A stretch of DNA of 40,919 bases from an uncultured Bacteroidales bacterium (GCA_905236885.1 CAJOQK010000095.1:1-40919), one strand, 5' to 3'. Shown: positions 1 to 7,632, numbered from the stretch's first letter. Notes: generated from the sequence alone by a model not told the origin. Translations and numbers: made by a program.

Positions 1-261
1 AATAACTTGTCAATTAGACTTGGTTTTCTGAAAACTATTACTGCTGTATTTGACCCCTATAAGTATTCTAGTGAAGATATTTTTGAGAAGTTAGTACAAT
101 TAGTCTCAGATATGCCTAGCATTGAAAAATACATATTAAAATGGAGAGAAGGTAACATTAACCTATACAATACCGAATCCTATCAAAATCTTAAGAATAA
201 GATTGAGAACTATGCCTATTCGGTTAAAGGATTATATCAATACACTACTGGGGACCTCTAA
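1..261 (+). CDS. 3' end of an unrecognised CDS, cut by the window edge
   Basis: The reading frame is open from the first base, so the gene begins upstream of the window; the first possible internal start is TTG at 7. The visible 86 or so residues are hydrophilic, rich in Lys, Tyr and Asn, probably helical, with no motif I recognise and no signal peptide or membrane segment. Base composition is AT-rich, unlike the sugar genes that follow. The last codons (Gly-Asp-Leu-stop) are read from the edge of the repeat at 250-296, so the protein may have been truncated when that element inserted. Function unknown. It could be the end of a glycan-locus gene or accessory cargo; I cannot tell which. Confidence 0.5.
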   Translation, partial: NNLSIRLGFLKTITAVFDPYKYSSEDIFEKLVQLVSDMPSIEKYILKWREGNINLYNTESYQNLKNKIENYAYSVKGLYQYTTGDL

Positions 262-296
262 AAATTACTTTGCGAACAATTTTGAATTTATTTCAC
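250..296. repeat. Repeat A, left copy, inverted relative to right-end copies
   Basis: Positions 250-294 match the reverse complement of 40234-40278 over 45 bases with about two mismatches. The core reads GGGGAC(C/T)TCTAAAAATT followed by ACTTTGCGAACAATTTTGA. A diverged third copy, in the same orientation as the right copy, is at 40275-40314, and a 17-base piece is at 18611-18627. The GGGGA end looks like the tip of a mobile element (IS or MITE), but no transposase is present. Confidence 0.75.
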
Positions 297-336
297 AATC
301 TTTTGCTTTTAGTGTCAATCACATAGCATAGCTACA

Positions 337-373
337 CCCATCCCACAAAAAGAAAAATCTTTCTGAAATAAAC
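337..373. repeat. Repeat B, left copy
   Basis: Matches 40205-40242 in the same orientation, with one substitution and a one-base difference in an A-run. It reads CCCATCCCACAAAAAGAAAA and ends TCTTTCTGAAATAAAC. At the right end, B runs straight into A with GAAATAAAC shared. Here A is inverted and separated from B by about 40 bases, suggesting rearrangement of a composite element. Confidence 0.7.
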
Positions 374-437
374 AGGACACGTAACTATTATAATGTTAAA
401 GCGTGAAGTTGTTAATGCATAATCTTCACACCTTCAC

Positions 438-476
438 ATATTAACCCCCTTAAACCCTTAAACTTTTATACTCTGA
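438..476. repeat. AT-rich CTTAAAC repeat upstream of the capE-like gene
   Basis: Contains short iterations of the type CCCTTAAACCCTTAAACTTT. A longer version lies at 2738-2836 before the capF-like gene. The rest of 262-516 holds repeats A and B and no convincing ORF. I see no clear TAnnTTTG promoter, so this leader may carry the operon's regulation or simply be repeat material. Confidence 0.45.
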
Positions 477-516
477 AACTCTTTAGCATGAAACAATAAT
501 TAAACAAACATAAACT

Positions 517-1566
517 ATGAGCGTTTTTAAAGACAAAACCCTCCTGATTACCGGAGGTACCGGCAGTTTCGGCAATGCCGTGTTGAACCGTTTCCTCAGA
601 ACGGATATTGGAGAAATCCGCATTTTTTCGCGTGATGAAAAGAAACAGGACGATATGCGCCACGATTTTCAGGCACGTATGCCCGAAGTGGCCAACAAAA
701 TAAAGTTCTACATAGGCGATGTGCGCAATAAGAGCACATTGAAATATGCCATGAAAGGTGTTGATTATGTGTTTCATGCCGCTGCGTTGAAGCAGGTTCC
801 GTCGTGCGAGTTCTTTCCTATGGAAGCGGTGAAGACCAATGTGATTGGCACTGACAACACTCTGGATGCTGCCATTGATGCGGGCGTGAAGTGTGTCATC
901 TGTTTAAGCACAGATAAGGCCGCCTATCCAATCAATGCAATGGGCATCACAAAAGCTGTTGAAGAGAAGGTGGCTGTGGCAAAGAGCCGTTTAAGCGGCA
1001 ACACCAAGATATGCTGTACCAGCTATGGTAACGTGATGTGCAGTCGTGGCTCTGTGATACCTTTGTGGATTGACCAGATTCGTAAGGGCAACCCCATCAC
1101 ATTGACCGAACCCAAGATGACCCGTTTCATCATGAGCCTTGAAGAGGCTGTGGATTTGGTTTTGTTTGCTTTTGAGCATGGTCAGAACGGTGATATTCTC
1201 GTGCAGAAGGCTCCCGCATGTACCATCCAGACCCAGGCGGAGGCGGTGTGTGAGTTGTTTGGTGGAAAGAAAGAGGAGATTAAGGTTATTGGTATCCGTC
1301 ATGGCGAGAAGATGTACGAGACGCTGCTCACCAAGGAGGAGTGTGCCAAGGCTGAGGATATGGGCAATTTCTACCGTGTGCCAGCTGACAACCGCGACCT
1401 CAACTACGACAAGTATTTCAAGGAAGGTGACGTGAAACAGGTGACCATTGAGGAGTTTAACTCGGACAATACGCGCCGTCTCAACCTTGAAGAGACCAAG
1501 GCGAAGATTGCCTCACTGGAGTACATTCAGAATGAGTTGAACGGAATACCCAATATTGTAAAATAA
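517..1566 (+). CDS. capE: UDP-GlcNAc 4,6-dehydratase/5-epimerase, CapE/FnlA/WbjB type
   Basis: Extended SDR enzyme that starts UDP-N-acetyl-L-fucosamine synthesis from UDP-GlcNAc by 4,6-dehydration and C5 epimerisation in the cytoplasm. A Rossmann Gly motif GGTGSFG lies at residues 13-19. The STDKAAYP segment follows at 131-138. Met142-x3-Lys146 stands where classical SDRs have YxxxK, a feature I associate with CapE-type enzymes. The length of 349 aa is normal for the family. The next two genes (2-epimerase and CapF-like reductase/cupin) complete the pathway, which strongly supports this assignment over the inverting FlaA1/PseB dehydratases. The next gene starts 7 bases after the stop, so they are co-transcribed. 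The start is the only good ATG before the Rossmann motif. Confidence 0.9.
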   Translation: MSVFKDKTLLITGGTGSFGNAVLNRFLRTDIGEIRIFSRDEKKQDDMRHDFQARMPEVANKIKFYIGDVRNKSTLKYAMKGVDYVFHAAALKQVPSCEFFPMEAVKTNVIGTDNTLDAAIDAGVKCVICLSTDKAAYPINAMGITKAVEEKVAVAKSRLSGNTKICCTSYGNVMCSRGSVIPLWIDQIRKGNPITLTEPKMTRFIMSLEEAVDLVLFAFEHGQNGDILVQKAPACTIQTQAEAVCELFGGKKEEIKVIGIRHGEKMYETLLTKEECAKAEDMGNFYRVPADNRDLNYDKYFKEGDVKQVTIEEFNSDNTRRLNLEETKAKIASLEYIQNELNGIPNIVK

Positions 1567-1573
1567 TAGAATT

Positions 1574-2737
1574 ATGGCAGCATTTAAGAATAACGGGAAG
1601 CTGAAGCTTCTCATCATTGTTGGAACAAGACCGGAGATCATACGTCTTGCCGCAGTCATCAACAAATGTCGTCAGTATTTTGACTGCTTGCTGGCGCATA
1701 CAGGTCAGAACTACGATTACAATTTGAATGGGGTGTTTTTCAAGGACCTCAAGTTGGCCGACCCTGACATTTATATGGAGGCCGTGGGCGCCGACCTTGG
1801 CGAAACCATGGGAAACATCATCGCGAAGAGCTATCAGCTTATGGTGGAGGTGCAGCCCGATGCGGTGCTGGTATTGGGTGACACCAATAGCTGTTTGTCG
1901 GTGATTGGAGCCAAGCGCCTGCACATCCCTATTTTCCATATGGAGGCTGGTAACCGCTGCAAGGATGAATGCTTGCCCGAGGAGACCAACCGCCGTATTG
2001 AGGATATCATCAGCGATGTGAATATGGCTTATTCCGAACATGCCCGCCGTTATCTGGCCGATTGCGGTCTGCCGAAGGAAAGGACGTATGTCACAGGTTC
2101 GCCGATGGCGGAGGTTTTGCACAGCAATTTGGCAGAGATTGAGGCAAGCGACATCCACAAACGTCTTGGTCTTGAAAAAGGCAAATACATTTTGCTTTCA
2201 GCGCATCGGGAGGAAAACATCGACACTGAGAAAAATTTCATGAGTCTTTTCAACGCCATTAACGAAATGGCTGTAAAGTATGACATGCCGATTTTGTATA
2301 GTTGTCATCCGCGTAGCCGCAAACGTTTGGAACAGTCTGGTTTCAAGTTGGATAAGAGAGTGATTCAGCATGAGCCGCTGGGTTTCCATGATTACAATTG
2401 TTTGCAGATGAATGCTTTCGCGGTAGTTTCTGACAGTGGTACTCTGCCCGAGGAGAGTTCATTTTTTACTTCCGTTGGACATCCATTCCCGGCTGTTTGC
2501 ATCCGCACCTCAACTGAGCGTCCGGAGGCGTTGGACAAAGGTTGTTTCGTGTTAAGTGGAATTGACGCCAAAGGCCTTTTGCAGAGTGTTGACATCGCTG
2601 TTGAACTTATTAAAGACGGTCACCACGGCATCCCTGTGCCCGACTATGTGGATGAGAACGTCAGCACCAAAGTGGTGAGAATTATTCAGAGCTATGTGGG
2701 TGTGGTGAATAAGATGGTCTGGAGGAAAGAGATATAG
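1574..2737 (+). CDS. capG: UDP-GlcNAc 2-epimerase family, CapG/FnlC/WbjD type
   Basis: Non-hydrolysing UDP-HexNAc 2-epimerase with GT-B fold, 387 aa. N-terminal VGTRPEIIRLA (about residues 16-26), HTGQNYDYNLN, LVLGDTNSCLS, FHMEAGNRC and the C-terminal SDSGTLPEESSF are all visible and are typical of the WbjD/FnlC group. In the FucNAc pathway it converts the 2-acetamido-2,6-dideoxy-L-talose intermediate to UDP-L-FucNAc. Its position between the capE- and capF-like genes supports that role. Because a Wbp-type pathway is encoded further on with no WbpI in view, a second role as the 2-epimerase for UDP-GlcNAc(3NAc)A cannot be excluded. In most species the order is E-F-G; here it is E-G-F. Confidence 0.87.
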   Translation: MAAFKNNGKLKLLIIVGTRPEIIRLAAVINKCRQYFDCLLAHTGQNYDYNLNGVFFKDLKLADPDIYMEAVGADLGETMGNIIAKSYQLMVEVQPDAVLVLGDTNSCLSVIGAKRLHIPIFHMEAGNRCKDECLPEETNRRIEDIISDVNMAYSEHARRYLADCGLPKERTYVTGSPMAEVLHSNLAEIEASDIHKRLGLEKGKYILLSAHREENIDTEKNFMSLFNAINEMAVKYDMPILYSCHPRSRKRLEQSGFKLDKRVIQHEPLGFHDYNCLQMNAFAVVSDSGTLPEESSFFTSVGHPFPAVCIRTSTERPEALDKGCFVLSGIDAKGLLQSVDIAVELIKDGHHGIPVPDYVDENVSTKVVRIIQSYVGVVNKMVWRKEI

Positions 2738-2840
2738 AGTTTAAAGGTTTAAATGGTTTAAGAATGAGCTGTAATTTAACCCCTTAAACTCTTAAACTTT
2801 TTTACTCCTTAAACTCTTAAACTTTTAAACTTTTTCATTT
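2738..2840. repeat. TTTAAA-rich repeat and possible stem between capG- and capF-like genes
   Basis: Begins GAGTTTAAAGGTTTAAATGG and continues with repeated CTTAAACTCTTAAACTTTT units up to the capF-like start. The left GTTTAAAG and right CTTTTAAAC stretches are complementary, so a weak AT-rich stem could form in the mRNA. It is related to the shorter array at 438-476. It separates two genes that should otherwise be tightly coupled. Confidence 0.5.
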
Positions 2841-4121
2841 ATGAATATTTTAGTGACAGGTGCAAAGGGTTTCGTTGGGAAGAATCTTTGTGCGGCATTG
2901 AACAACATTAAGGATGGCAAGGACAAGACCCATCCGGGGCTGGCCATTGAGGCAGTTTATGAATATGACATTGACAGCAAGCCCGAAGAACTTGACGCTT
3001 GGTGCAAAGACTGTGATTTTGTTTTCAACCTTGCTGGCGTGAATCGTCCGCAGAATCAGGAGGAGTTCATGCAGGGCAATTTCGGCTTTGCCTCAACTCT
3101 GTTGGATACACTGAAGAGGCATGACAACCGTTGTCCGGTAATGTTGAGCAGCAGCCAGCAGGCCTCTTTGACCGGGCGTTTCGGTAACAGTGAGTATGGT
3201 CGCTCGAAAAAGGCTGGAGAGGAACTATTCTTGAAATTCGAGGACGAGTTTCTGCGAAGTGCAGATAATGCAGATGGGGCAGAGAGCGCAAATCAACGAA
3301 ATCAAAATGAATCAGCGAAATCAGCGGGATTAGTACCCCGAGTACTAATTTATCGTTTCCCGAACCTTTTTGGCAAATGGTGCCGTCCTAATTACAACAG
3401 TGCAGTGGCAACGTTCTGCAATGCTTTTGCCAATGATTTGCCTTATACGGTGAACGACCCGTCGGTGGAATTGGAGCTGCTTTACATTGATGACTTGGTT
3501 GACGAGATGATGGCTTGCCTCGAAGGGCGTGAACACCGCTGCGAGTTTGATGGGCTGGAGGTGCTACCGAAGGAAGACGGCAAATATTGCTTCTGTCCGG
3601 TAACCAACAAGATTACCCTTGGCGGTATCGTTGAGCTGCTGAAGAGTTTTGCCGAGCAGCCCAAGACCTTGATGATACCCGAAATTCCAGCCGGCAGCTT
3701 CGCTAAGAAGCTCTACAGCACCTATTTGAGCTATCTGCCAAAAGAGAAAGTTGCGTTCCCACTAAAAATGAATGTGGACAACCGGGGTTCCTTTACGGAA
3801 CTGGTTCATACTTTGAATTGCGGCCAGGTGTCAATCAATATTTCAAAACCCGGCATCACCAAGGGACAGCACTGGCACAACACCAAATGGGAGTTCTTCA
3901 TCGTGGTCAGCGGCCACGGCCTTATTCAGGAGCGCAAACTCGGCACGGATGAGGTCATGGAGTTTGAAGTCACCGGCGACAATATCCAGTGCATCCACAT
4001 GCTTCCCGGCTATACGCACAACATCATAAACCTTTCCGATACTGAGAACCTTGTTACCGTCATGTACTGCAACGAGATTTTCAACCCCGAAAAGCCGGAC
4101 ACCTTTTTTGAGGTGGTGTAA
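2841..4121 (+). CDS. capF: Bifunctional SDR reductase/cupin epimerase, CapF/FnlB/WbjC type
   Basis: In the family, the N-terminal SDR domain reduces the C4 keto group with NADPH and the C-terminal cupin epimerises C3, giving UDP-2-acetamido-2,6-dideoxy-L-talose for the 2-epimerase. Seen here: TGAKGFVGKNL at residues 6-16, NLAGVNRP near 63-70, EYGRSKKAGEE (YxxxK), and a metal-cupin motif GQHWHNTKWEFF followed by PGYTHNIINL in the last third. At 426 aa it is somewhat longer than usual. The excess is a low-complexity Asn/Ser/Ala/Glu insertion at about residues 139-167, encoded by repeat DNA (3256-3348). The frame is kept, so the enzyme is probably active if this loop is on the surface. A strong hairpin 55 bases downstream ends the operon. 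Confidence 0.88.
   Translation: MNILVTGAKGFVGKNLCAALNNIKDGKDKTHPGLAIEAVYEYDIDSKPEELDAWCKDCDFVFNLAGVNRPQNQEEFMQGNFGFASTLLDTLKRHDNRCPVMLSSSQQASLTGRFGNSEYGRSKKAGEELFLKFEDEFLRSADNADGAESANQRNQNESAKSAGLVPRVLIYRFPNLFGKWCRPNYNSAVATFCNAFANDLPYTVNDPSVELELLYIDDLVDEMMACLEGREHRCEFDGLEVLPKEDGKYCFCPVTNKITLGGIVELLKSFAEQPKTLMIPEIPAGSFAKKLYSTYLSYLPKEKVAFPLKMNVDNRGSFTELVHTLNCGQVSINISKPGITKGQHWHNTKWEFFIVVSGHGLIQERKLGTDEVMEFEVTGDNIQCIHMLPGYTHNIINLSDTENLVTVMYCNEIFNPEKPDTFFEVV
3256..3348. repeat. Palindromic repeat translated in frame within the capF-like gene
   Basis: Contains AATCAACGAAATC and AATCAGCGAAATCAGCGGGA units, then a 7-bp hairpin TTAGTAC/GTACTAA (3330-3336 with 3342-3348, loop CCCGA). This looks like a dispersed intergenic repeat that entered the gene in a multiple of three. 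It adds roughly 28 residues between two conserved SDR segments. Confidence 0.65.
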
Positions 4122-4175
4122 AACGAATCTCTTTGACATAACAAACCGACAACGATTCAACGGGATGAAATTTAA

Positions 4176-4217
4176 AACAAGGAGATTGGGAAGCATTCGC
4201 TTCCCAATCTCCTTGTT
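4176..4217 (+). terminator. Perfect 19-bp hairpin closing the FucNAc operon
   Basis: Arms 4176-4194 (AACAAGGAGATTGGGAAGC) and 4199-4217 pair perfectly around the loop ATTC. It stands 55 bases after the capF-like stop codon. No long T-tract follows the stem, so it may act as an RNA-stabilising hairpin as well as a terminator. Confidence 0.7.
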
Positions 4218-4265
4218 GGTTGAAAGCGTTGAGAGCGATTTCTTTTTTTTGAAAGGCATTTTTTG

Positions 4266-4383
4266 AGCGACTATGCAGCGGTTTTGCATAGTTGGTTTTG
4301 GGTGTTCTGCTGTGAGCTGGATAGGAAGGAGGGGGGATTTTGCGAGAGACGTGATTTTTTTGGGTGGTGGATGAATTTGTGTC
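4266..4383. repeat. Boundary repeat H1 with ACTATGCA hairpin
   Basis: About 118 bases, matching 9696-9801 with an 11-base and a 3-base gap. It begins AGCGACTATGCAGCGG and contains an 8-bp hairpin (4270-4277 with 4285-4292, loop GCGGTTT). It continues GTGAGCTGGATAGGAAGGAG and ends GGTGGATGAATTTGTGTC. It opens the AT-rich accessory block; the first cargo gene starts 46 bases later. Shorter relatives are at 10825-10856 and 10931-10955. Confidence 0.8.
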
Positions 4384-4429
4384 CGTTTTTTTTGGATATT
4401 TGCAAATTGAAAACAAAAGCAGAAAAGGT

Positions 4430-4639
4430 ATGTGCACAGTTAATATAAAAGTTGATGAAGCTATAATGCGGCGTATCAATCCAAGTCTCACCACTACCGA
4501 AAGTATCGGTCAGTGGGTTCAGCATCAAGTCAATTTGATGATTCAAGAACTTGACGTGGATGCTTCCGATACTATGGATGTCGAAGAATTGCGTGCCATG
4601 TTGCACGAGACCGTAAGAAAAGAATACTCACGGCCATGA
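4430..4639 (+). CDS. Small putative antitoxin (69 aa)
   Basis: Start chosen at ATG 4430. An upstream in-frame ATG at 4364 lies inside the boundary repeat, and an AT-rich TATTTGC promoter-like stretch at 4387-4394 lies between the two. The N-terminus (VNIKVDEAIMRRINP) resembles the strand-helix start of ribbon-helix-helix or similar DNA-binding antitoxins. The rest is acidic and helical, ending in a basic tail. The stop overlaps the start of the next gene by ATGA, the usual arrangement for type II antitoxin-toxin pairs, where the antitoxin neutralises the toxin and represses the operon. Family membership is inferred from size, order and partner, not from a definite motif. Confidence 0.6.
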   Translation: MCTVNIKVDEAIMRRINPSLTTTESIGQWVQHQVNLMIQELDVDASDTMDVEELRAMLHETVRKEYSRP

Positions 4640-4932
4640 AATATCATGTAAAGAAAAAATGCGCAAGAAAGATTAACACGTTTTATCGCAATGTAGCTAA
4701 GAAGTATAAGCATACCTATTCTGAGCAATTGATGCATCAGAATATTGATGAGGCTTTAGATTCCATTTGCCAGATTGAACGTTCCCTGCTCAGGCGAAAG
4801 CCAACGCTTGACCGTTGGAAAGGATATTACATGGCCAACACCGACAAGTGGTATTTCGCCTACATCTTTGACGGTGAAACTGTAACTGTGGTTGATGTTT
4901 GCCATGCGCAGAACATGCACAACAGGAAATAA
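4636..4932 (+). CDS. Putative RelE/ParE-superfamily toxin
   Basis: A 98-aa basic protein with helical N-terminal half and beta-rich C-terminal half. The pattern W-KGYYMA...WYFAYIFDGETVTVVDVCHA, with antiparallel strands carrying aromatic residues, fits the RelE/ParE fold. RelE-type members cleave mRNA on the ribosome; ParE-type members inhibit gyrase. I cannot decide between these from the residues. It overlaps the 69-aa partner by ATGA. It sits immediately before the 497-aa protein and the ABC-3C genes, so it may be an independent addiction module or may help stabilise the accessory block. Confidence 0.6.
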   Translation: MKYHVKKKCARKINTFYRNVAKKYKHTYSEQLMHQNIDEALDSICQIERSLLRRKPTLDRWKGYYMANTDKWYFAYIFDGETVTVVDVCHAQNMHNRK

Positions 4933-5071
4933 CCTAAATATGGCTACAATGAACCCCAAAAATTTGTACAGTGTTTATAAATAAATAATTGTAATTTGCA
5001 AATAATAAACCAACAAATGAGAATTACCTTAAGTCAAGGTAAAAATGGTCTAAAGAATAGGGAGTACAATA

Positions 5072-6565
5072 ATGCAAGCTGCGGAAGATTCCATTGAAAA
5101 GTTGATAAAAAACACATCGCTCGCGGTAAATGATTTGTATCCTGCGCTGAAGCGTGATACTGTTGTTGCAAATGAGTGTAAGGGGAAGGTCTCTCCATTG
5201 CTTGAACTTGTTCCGGAAATGAGGATGAATGTAAAGTTTGTCCTTGTCAATTTGGCAACAGCTATTAACGCTCTTTTTTCTGTGATTAGTGCGGTTGAAA
5301 AACGGTTGCATCTGATAAATCTACGGGCGGATATGCATGAGTGCTATAAATTGCTGCTTGGCTTTGAAAACGTACGGAAATATACCACTTGGTCCAAGAT
5401 TGGGAAAGTATTGCATGAGATGGTATTTGAAGGGAGAGGAGAATTGTATAAAACACTCTTGGGATTATATGATGCTATAACAAGTAAACTGGAGGTGATA
5501 GCAAATGCTGCATTGGAAAAAGATAATCGGGATTTGGCTTATCACTATGATGATGACTTATTGAAAGTTTATCAGAACCTTCTTGATACGAGCAATGAGG
5601 AAGAGGTGATGAAACGGCTTATTCCGTTGTGTGATTTGCTGCAATGCGTTTTGATTTTTTGCAATCAGATTGAATCGGTTGAGAAGTTAAACGGTGAGAT
5701 TCTACCTGACGTAGAAGCGCCAAACGACATTTTATTCTTTGAACAAGGGTTGTTGGCAGAATACTTAAAGAAAAATGAAAAAATTGATGAGGCTTTAACT
5801 AATATTTTGCAAAGAGCTTCACAGATTGATGTTGAGGCTAGAGTGCAAAGAGGTTTAGTCCGTATTAAAAAGTTTGCTGAGGAAAAACAAATGGGTTTTC
5901 CTGAGGCAAACGATATGGATAAAATGGGTAATACACGATTGTTAATAAGGATAATGCTCGTTGATATTGCTACCTCGATTCATGCCTATATTCAATCGAA
6001 TAGCGGTCCGGAGTATGCGTTTAATCTCCGTCGATTGACAATTACAATTGTTTCTACACTTGAAAGACTGTATGGATATGATGAGGGTTATAGAGAGGAT
6101 AAGTTATGGGCATATATCTTCAAGATGATTCCAGTGGAAGATAAATCGCTTATAGAAGAAGCAAAGGAAATTGAGAAAAATCTCAATGCGCAGATAAATG
6201 ACAAGGAAAAGGCTGATAGAGTTTTGTTTGTTCATCCGATGAACAAAAAGATTAACAACGTGCAGACTATTCTTTCAACAATTGAAAAAGTGAAACCTGT
6301 TTCTGCATTGAATAGGGCGGAATCTTTGGTAAAAGTTTCAATTCGGGTGCAGGGATTTCTTAAAGTTTTGATGGATAAACTTGCCGCAGATGCTCATAGA
6401 AAGAGTATGGAATCAACGGCAGTGTGTTTGGCAAATCTACAATCATTTCGCGACATAATAAATCAAATGCAGTCTTCAGAATCAGTAAAGGCTGGATTGA
6501 TCGAGCAGATGGATAAACTTGAGGGATTTATTAAAGGAGACTGGCTACATTTAGAACAGAACTGA
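5072..6565 (+). CDS. Unrecognised all-helical protein with internal duplication (497 aa)
   Basis: No family recognised. The protein is soluble, without signal peptide or membrane segments, and almost entirely alpha-helical with coiled-coil tendency. Two halves resemble each other: residues about 50-205 and 286-438. In each there is VNLATAINA or VDIATSIHA, then INLR or FNLRR, then a Trp/Tyr-rich helix (KYTTWSKIGKVLHEM, EDKLWAYIFKMI), and later a long helix pair. This suggests tandem domain duplication of a scaffold or sensor domain. It lies 140 bases after the toxin and about 106 bases before the ABC-3C nuclease-like gene, on the same strand. Composition is AT-rich like the rest of the block. 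It might be a defence component, or an independent cargo gene. An overlapping 26-codon ORF at 5017-5097 is probably not a gene. Confidence 0.6.
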   Translation: MQAAEDSIEKLIKNTSLAVNDLYPALKRDTVVANECKGKVSPLLELVPEMRMNVKFVLVNLATAINALFSVISAVEKRLHLINLRADMHECYKLLLGFENVRKYTTWSKIGKVLHEMVFEGRGELYKTLLGLYDAITSKLEVIANAALEKDNRDLAYHYDDDLLKVYQNLLDTSNEEEVMKRLIPLCDLLQCVLIFCNQIESVEKLNGEILPDVEAPNDILFFEQGLLAEYLKKNEKIDEALTNILQRASQIDVEARVQRGLVRIKKFAEEKQMGFPEANDMDKMGNTRLLIRIMLVDIATSIHAYIQSNSGPEYAFNLRRLTITIVSTLERLYGYDEGYREDKLWAYIFKMIPVEDKSLIEEAKEIEKNLNAQINDKEKADRVLFVHPMNKKINNVQTILSTIEKVKPVSALNRAESLVKVSIRVQGFLKVLMDKLAADAHRKSMESTAVCLANLQSFRDIINQMQSSESVKAGLIEQMDKLEGFIKGDWLHLEQN

Positions 6566-6638
6566 TTCAATCTGCTGGCGAGAGTCGAGTAGATGAGAAA
6601 AAAATTGCATGGAAATACTTTTATTGAAAAAAATTCGT

Positions 6639-6646
6639 TATCTTTG
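6639..6646 (+). promoter_or_regulatory. Promoter -7 element (TATCTTTG) for the ABC-3C operon
   Basis: TATCTTTG matches the Bacteroidota -7 consensus TAnnTTTG, 26 bases before the chosen ATG at 6672. No good TTTG -33 box is seen at the expected distance (TTTTA at 6619-6623 only). It argues for starting the nuclease-like gene at 6672 rather than at the upstream ATG 6609. Confidence 0.5.
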
Positions 6647-6671
6647 CAAATCTAAAAAAAGAACAAATGCA

Positions 6672-7622
6672 ATGATATCATATGCCTTCAATTATATTAG
6701 TGAAGATGACTTTGAAAAACTGATTGTTGACCTGTGTAACAATCTACTGGGAATTGGAGTCCATTCTTTTGCTAAGGGTCCGGATGGCGGTAAAGACGGC
6801 TTCTTTGAAGGAACGGCACAGTCTTATCCGTCCTCAAATGCCCCGTGGAGTGGAAGGTTTATCATTCAGGCAAAGCATACTTCAGCCATTGAAGCCAGTT
6901 GTGCTGACAATACTTTTTTTTCTAATCAGTCAAGTATTGTCAACCATGAGATAGAACGATTGCTACATATGCGTACTGAAAAGGGTCAGGCCTTTGATTG
7001 CTATTTACTTTTCACAAATCGCAAACTTCCTGGATGTGTACATAACTCATTGCGTCAGCACTTGCAAAATGGATTAGGTATACAGAATGCTGATGTAATC
7101 GGATTGGAAGATTTAATCCGTTATGTTGAAAAGTGTCCCGAGTTGATTAAGAAGTATTCATTAATACGTTATATCCTTCCAGACCAATTCTATGAATCTG
7201 ACATCCGCGACGTAATTGTGCTTTTTAGTAATAACACAGGTTGGATAGATACGGCACCGATAGAAGATGCCGCACCTTTTGAATATGCCGATAAAGGGCG
7301 TAAGAACATCTTGAATAATATTGACGAAGCTTATTTCAGCGACATCAAAAGTCATTCACTGCAGTTTTTCCGCTCAATTGAGTGCTTTCTACAGGATCCA
7401 AGAAACGTCCAGTATCTTGCAAAGTATAAAAACACAACCTCGGATTTGAGAGGATATATTCAAAAACATTCGGATCAGTATAGTTTCAAAGAGATTCTGG
7501 AAACCATCATTGATGCTATCACAGGTGCAGATACAAGTTCAGACATATTCCGCATACGTGCCTTGGTAAGGGTGTTTGTACACTATATGTATTGGAATTG
7601 CGATATAGGCAGAAAAGAATAG
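6672..7622 (+). CDS. ABC-3C system component with PD-(D/E)XK nuclease-like N-terminus
   Basis: The N-terminal 70 residues carry an Mrr-like restriction-endonuclease pattern: a helix with SEDDFEKLIVDL, then GPDGGKDGFF (Asp38, Asp42), then FIIQAKH (Gln66-x-Lys68). That matches the motif of PD-(D/E)XK enzymes that cleave DNA. The remaining 240 residues are helical and have no motif I know. Together with the small middle protein and the DUF2326-type ATPase that follow, this is the three-gene layout of ABC-three-component conflict systems described by Aravind and colleagues. In these the ATPase is thought to sense invading nucleic acid and the nuclease to act as effector. The start at 6672 follows a TATCTTTG element; the longer frame from 6609 would add 21 basic residues. 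316 aa. Confidence 0.75.
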   Translation: MISYAFNYISEDDFEKLIVDLCNNLLGIGVHSFAKGPDGGKDGFFEGTAQSYPSSNAPWSGRFIIQAKHTSAIEASCADNTFFSNQSSIVNHEIERLLHMRTEKGQAFDCYLLFTNRKLPGCVHNSLRQHLQNGLGIQNADVIGLEDLIRYVEKCPELIKKYSLIRYILPDQFYESDIRDVIVLFSNNTGWIDTAPIEDAAPFEYADKGRKNILNNIDEAYFSDIKSHSLQFFRSIECFLQDPRNVQYLAKYKNTTSDLRGYIQKHSDQYSFKEILETIIDAITGADTSSDIFRIRALVRVFVHYMYWNCDIGRKE

Positions 7623-7632
7623 GAGAGATAAT

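Noticed and set aside
4364-4429. Upstream extension of the putative antitoxin
   Set aside because: It would be translated from the boundary repeat, and the promoter-like stretch lies after this ATG.
5017-5097. 26-codon ORF overlapping the start of the 497-aa gene
   Set aside because: Very short, no motif, different frame; a leader-peptide role cannot be supported.
6609-6671. Upstream start for the ABC-3C nuclease-like protein
   Set aside because: It lies before the TATCTTTG element and adds a basic stretch not expected in the family.
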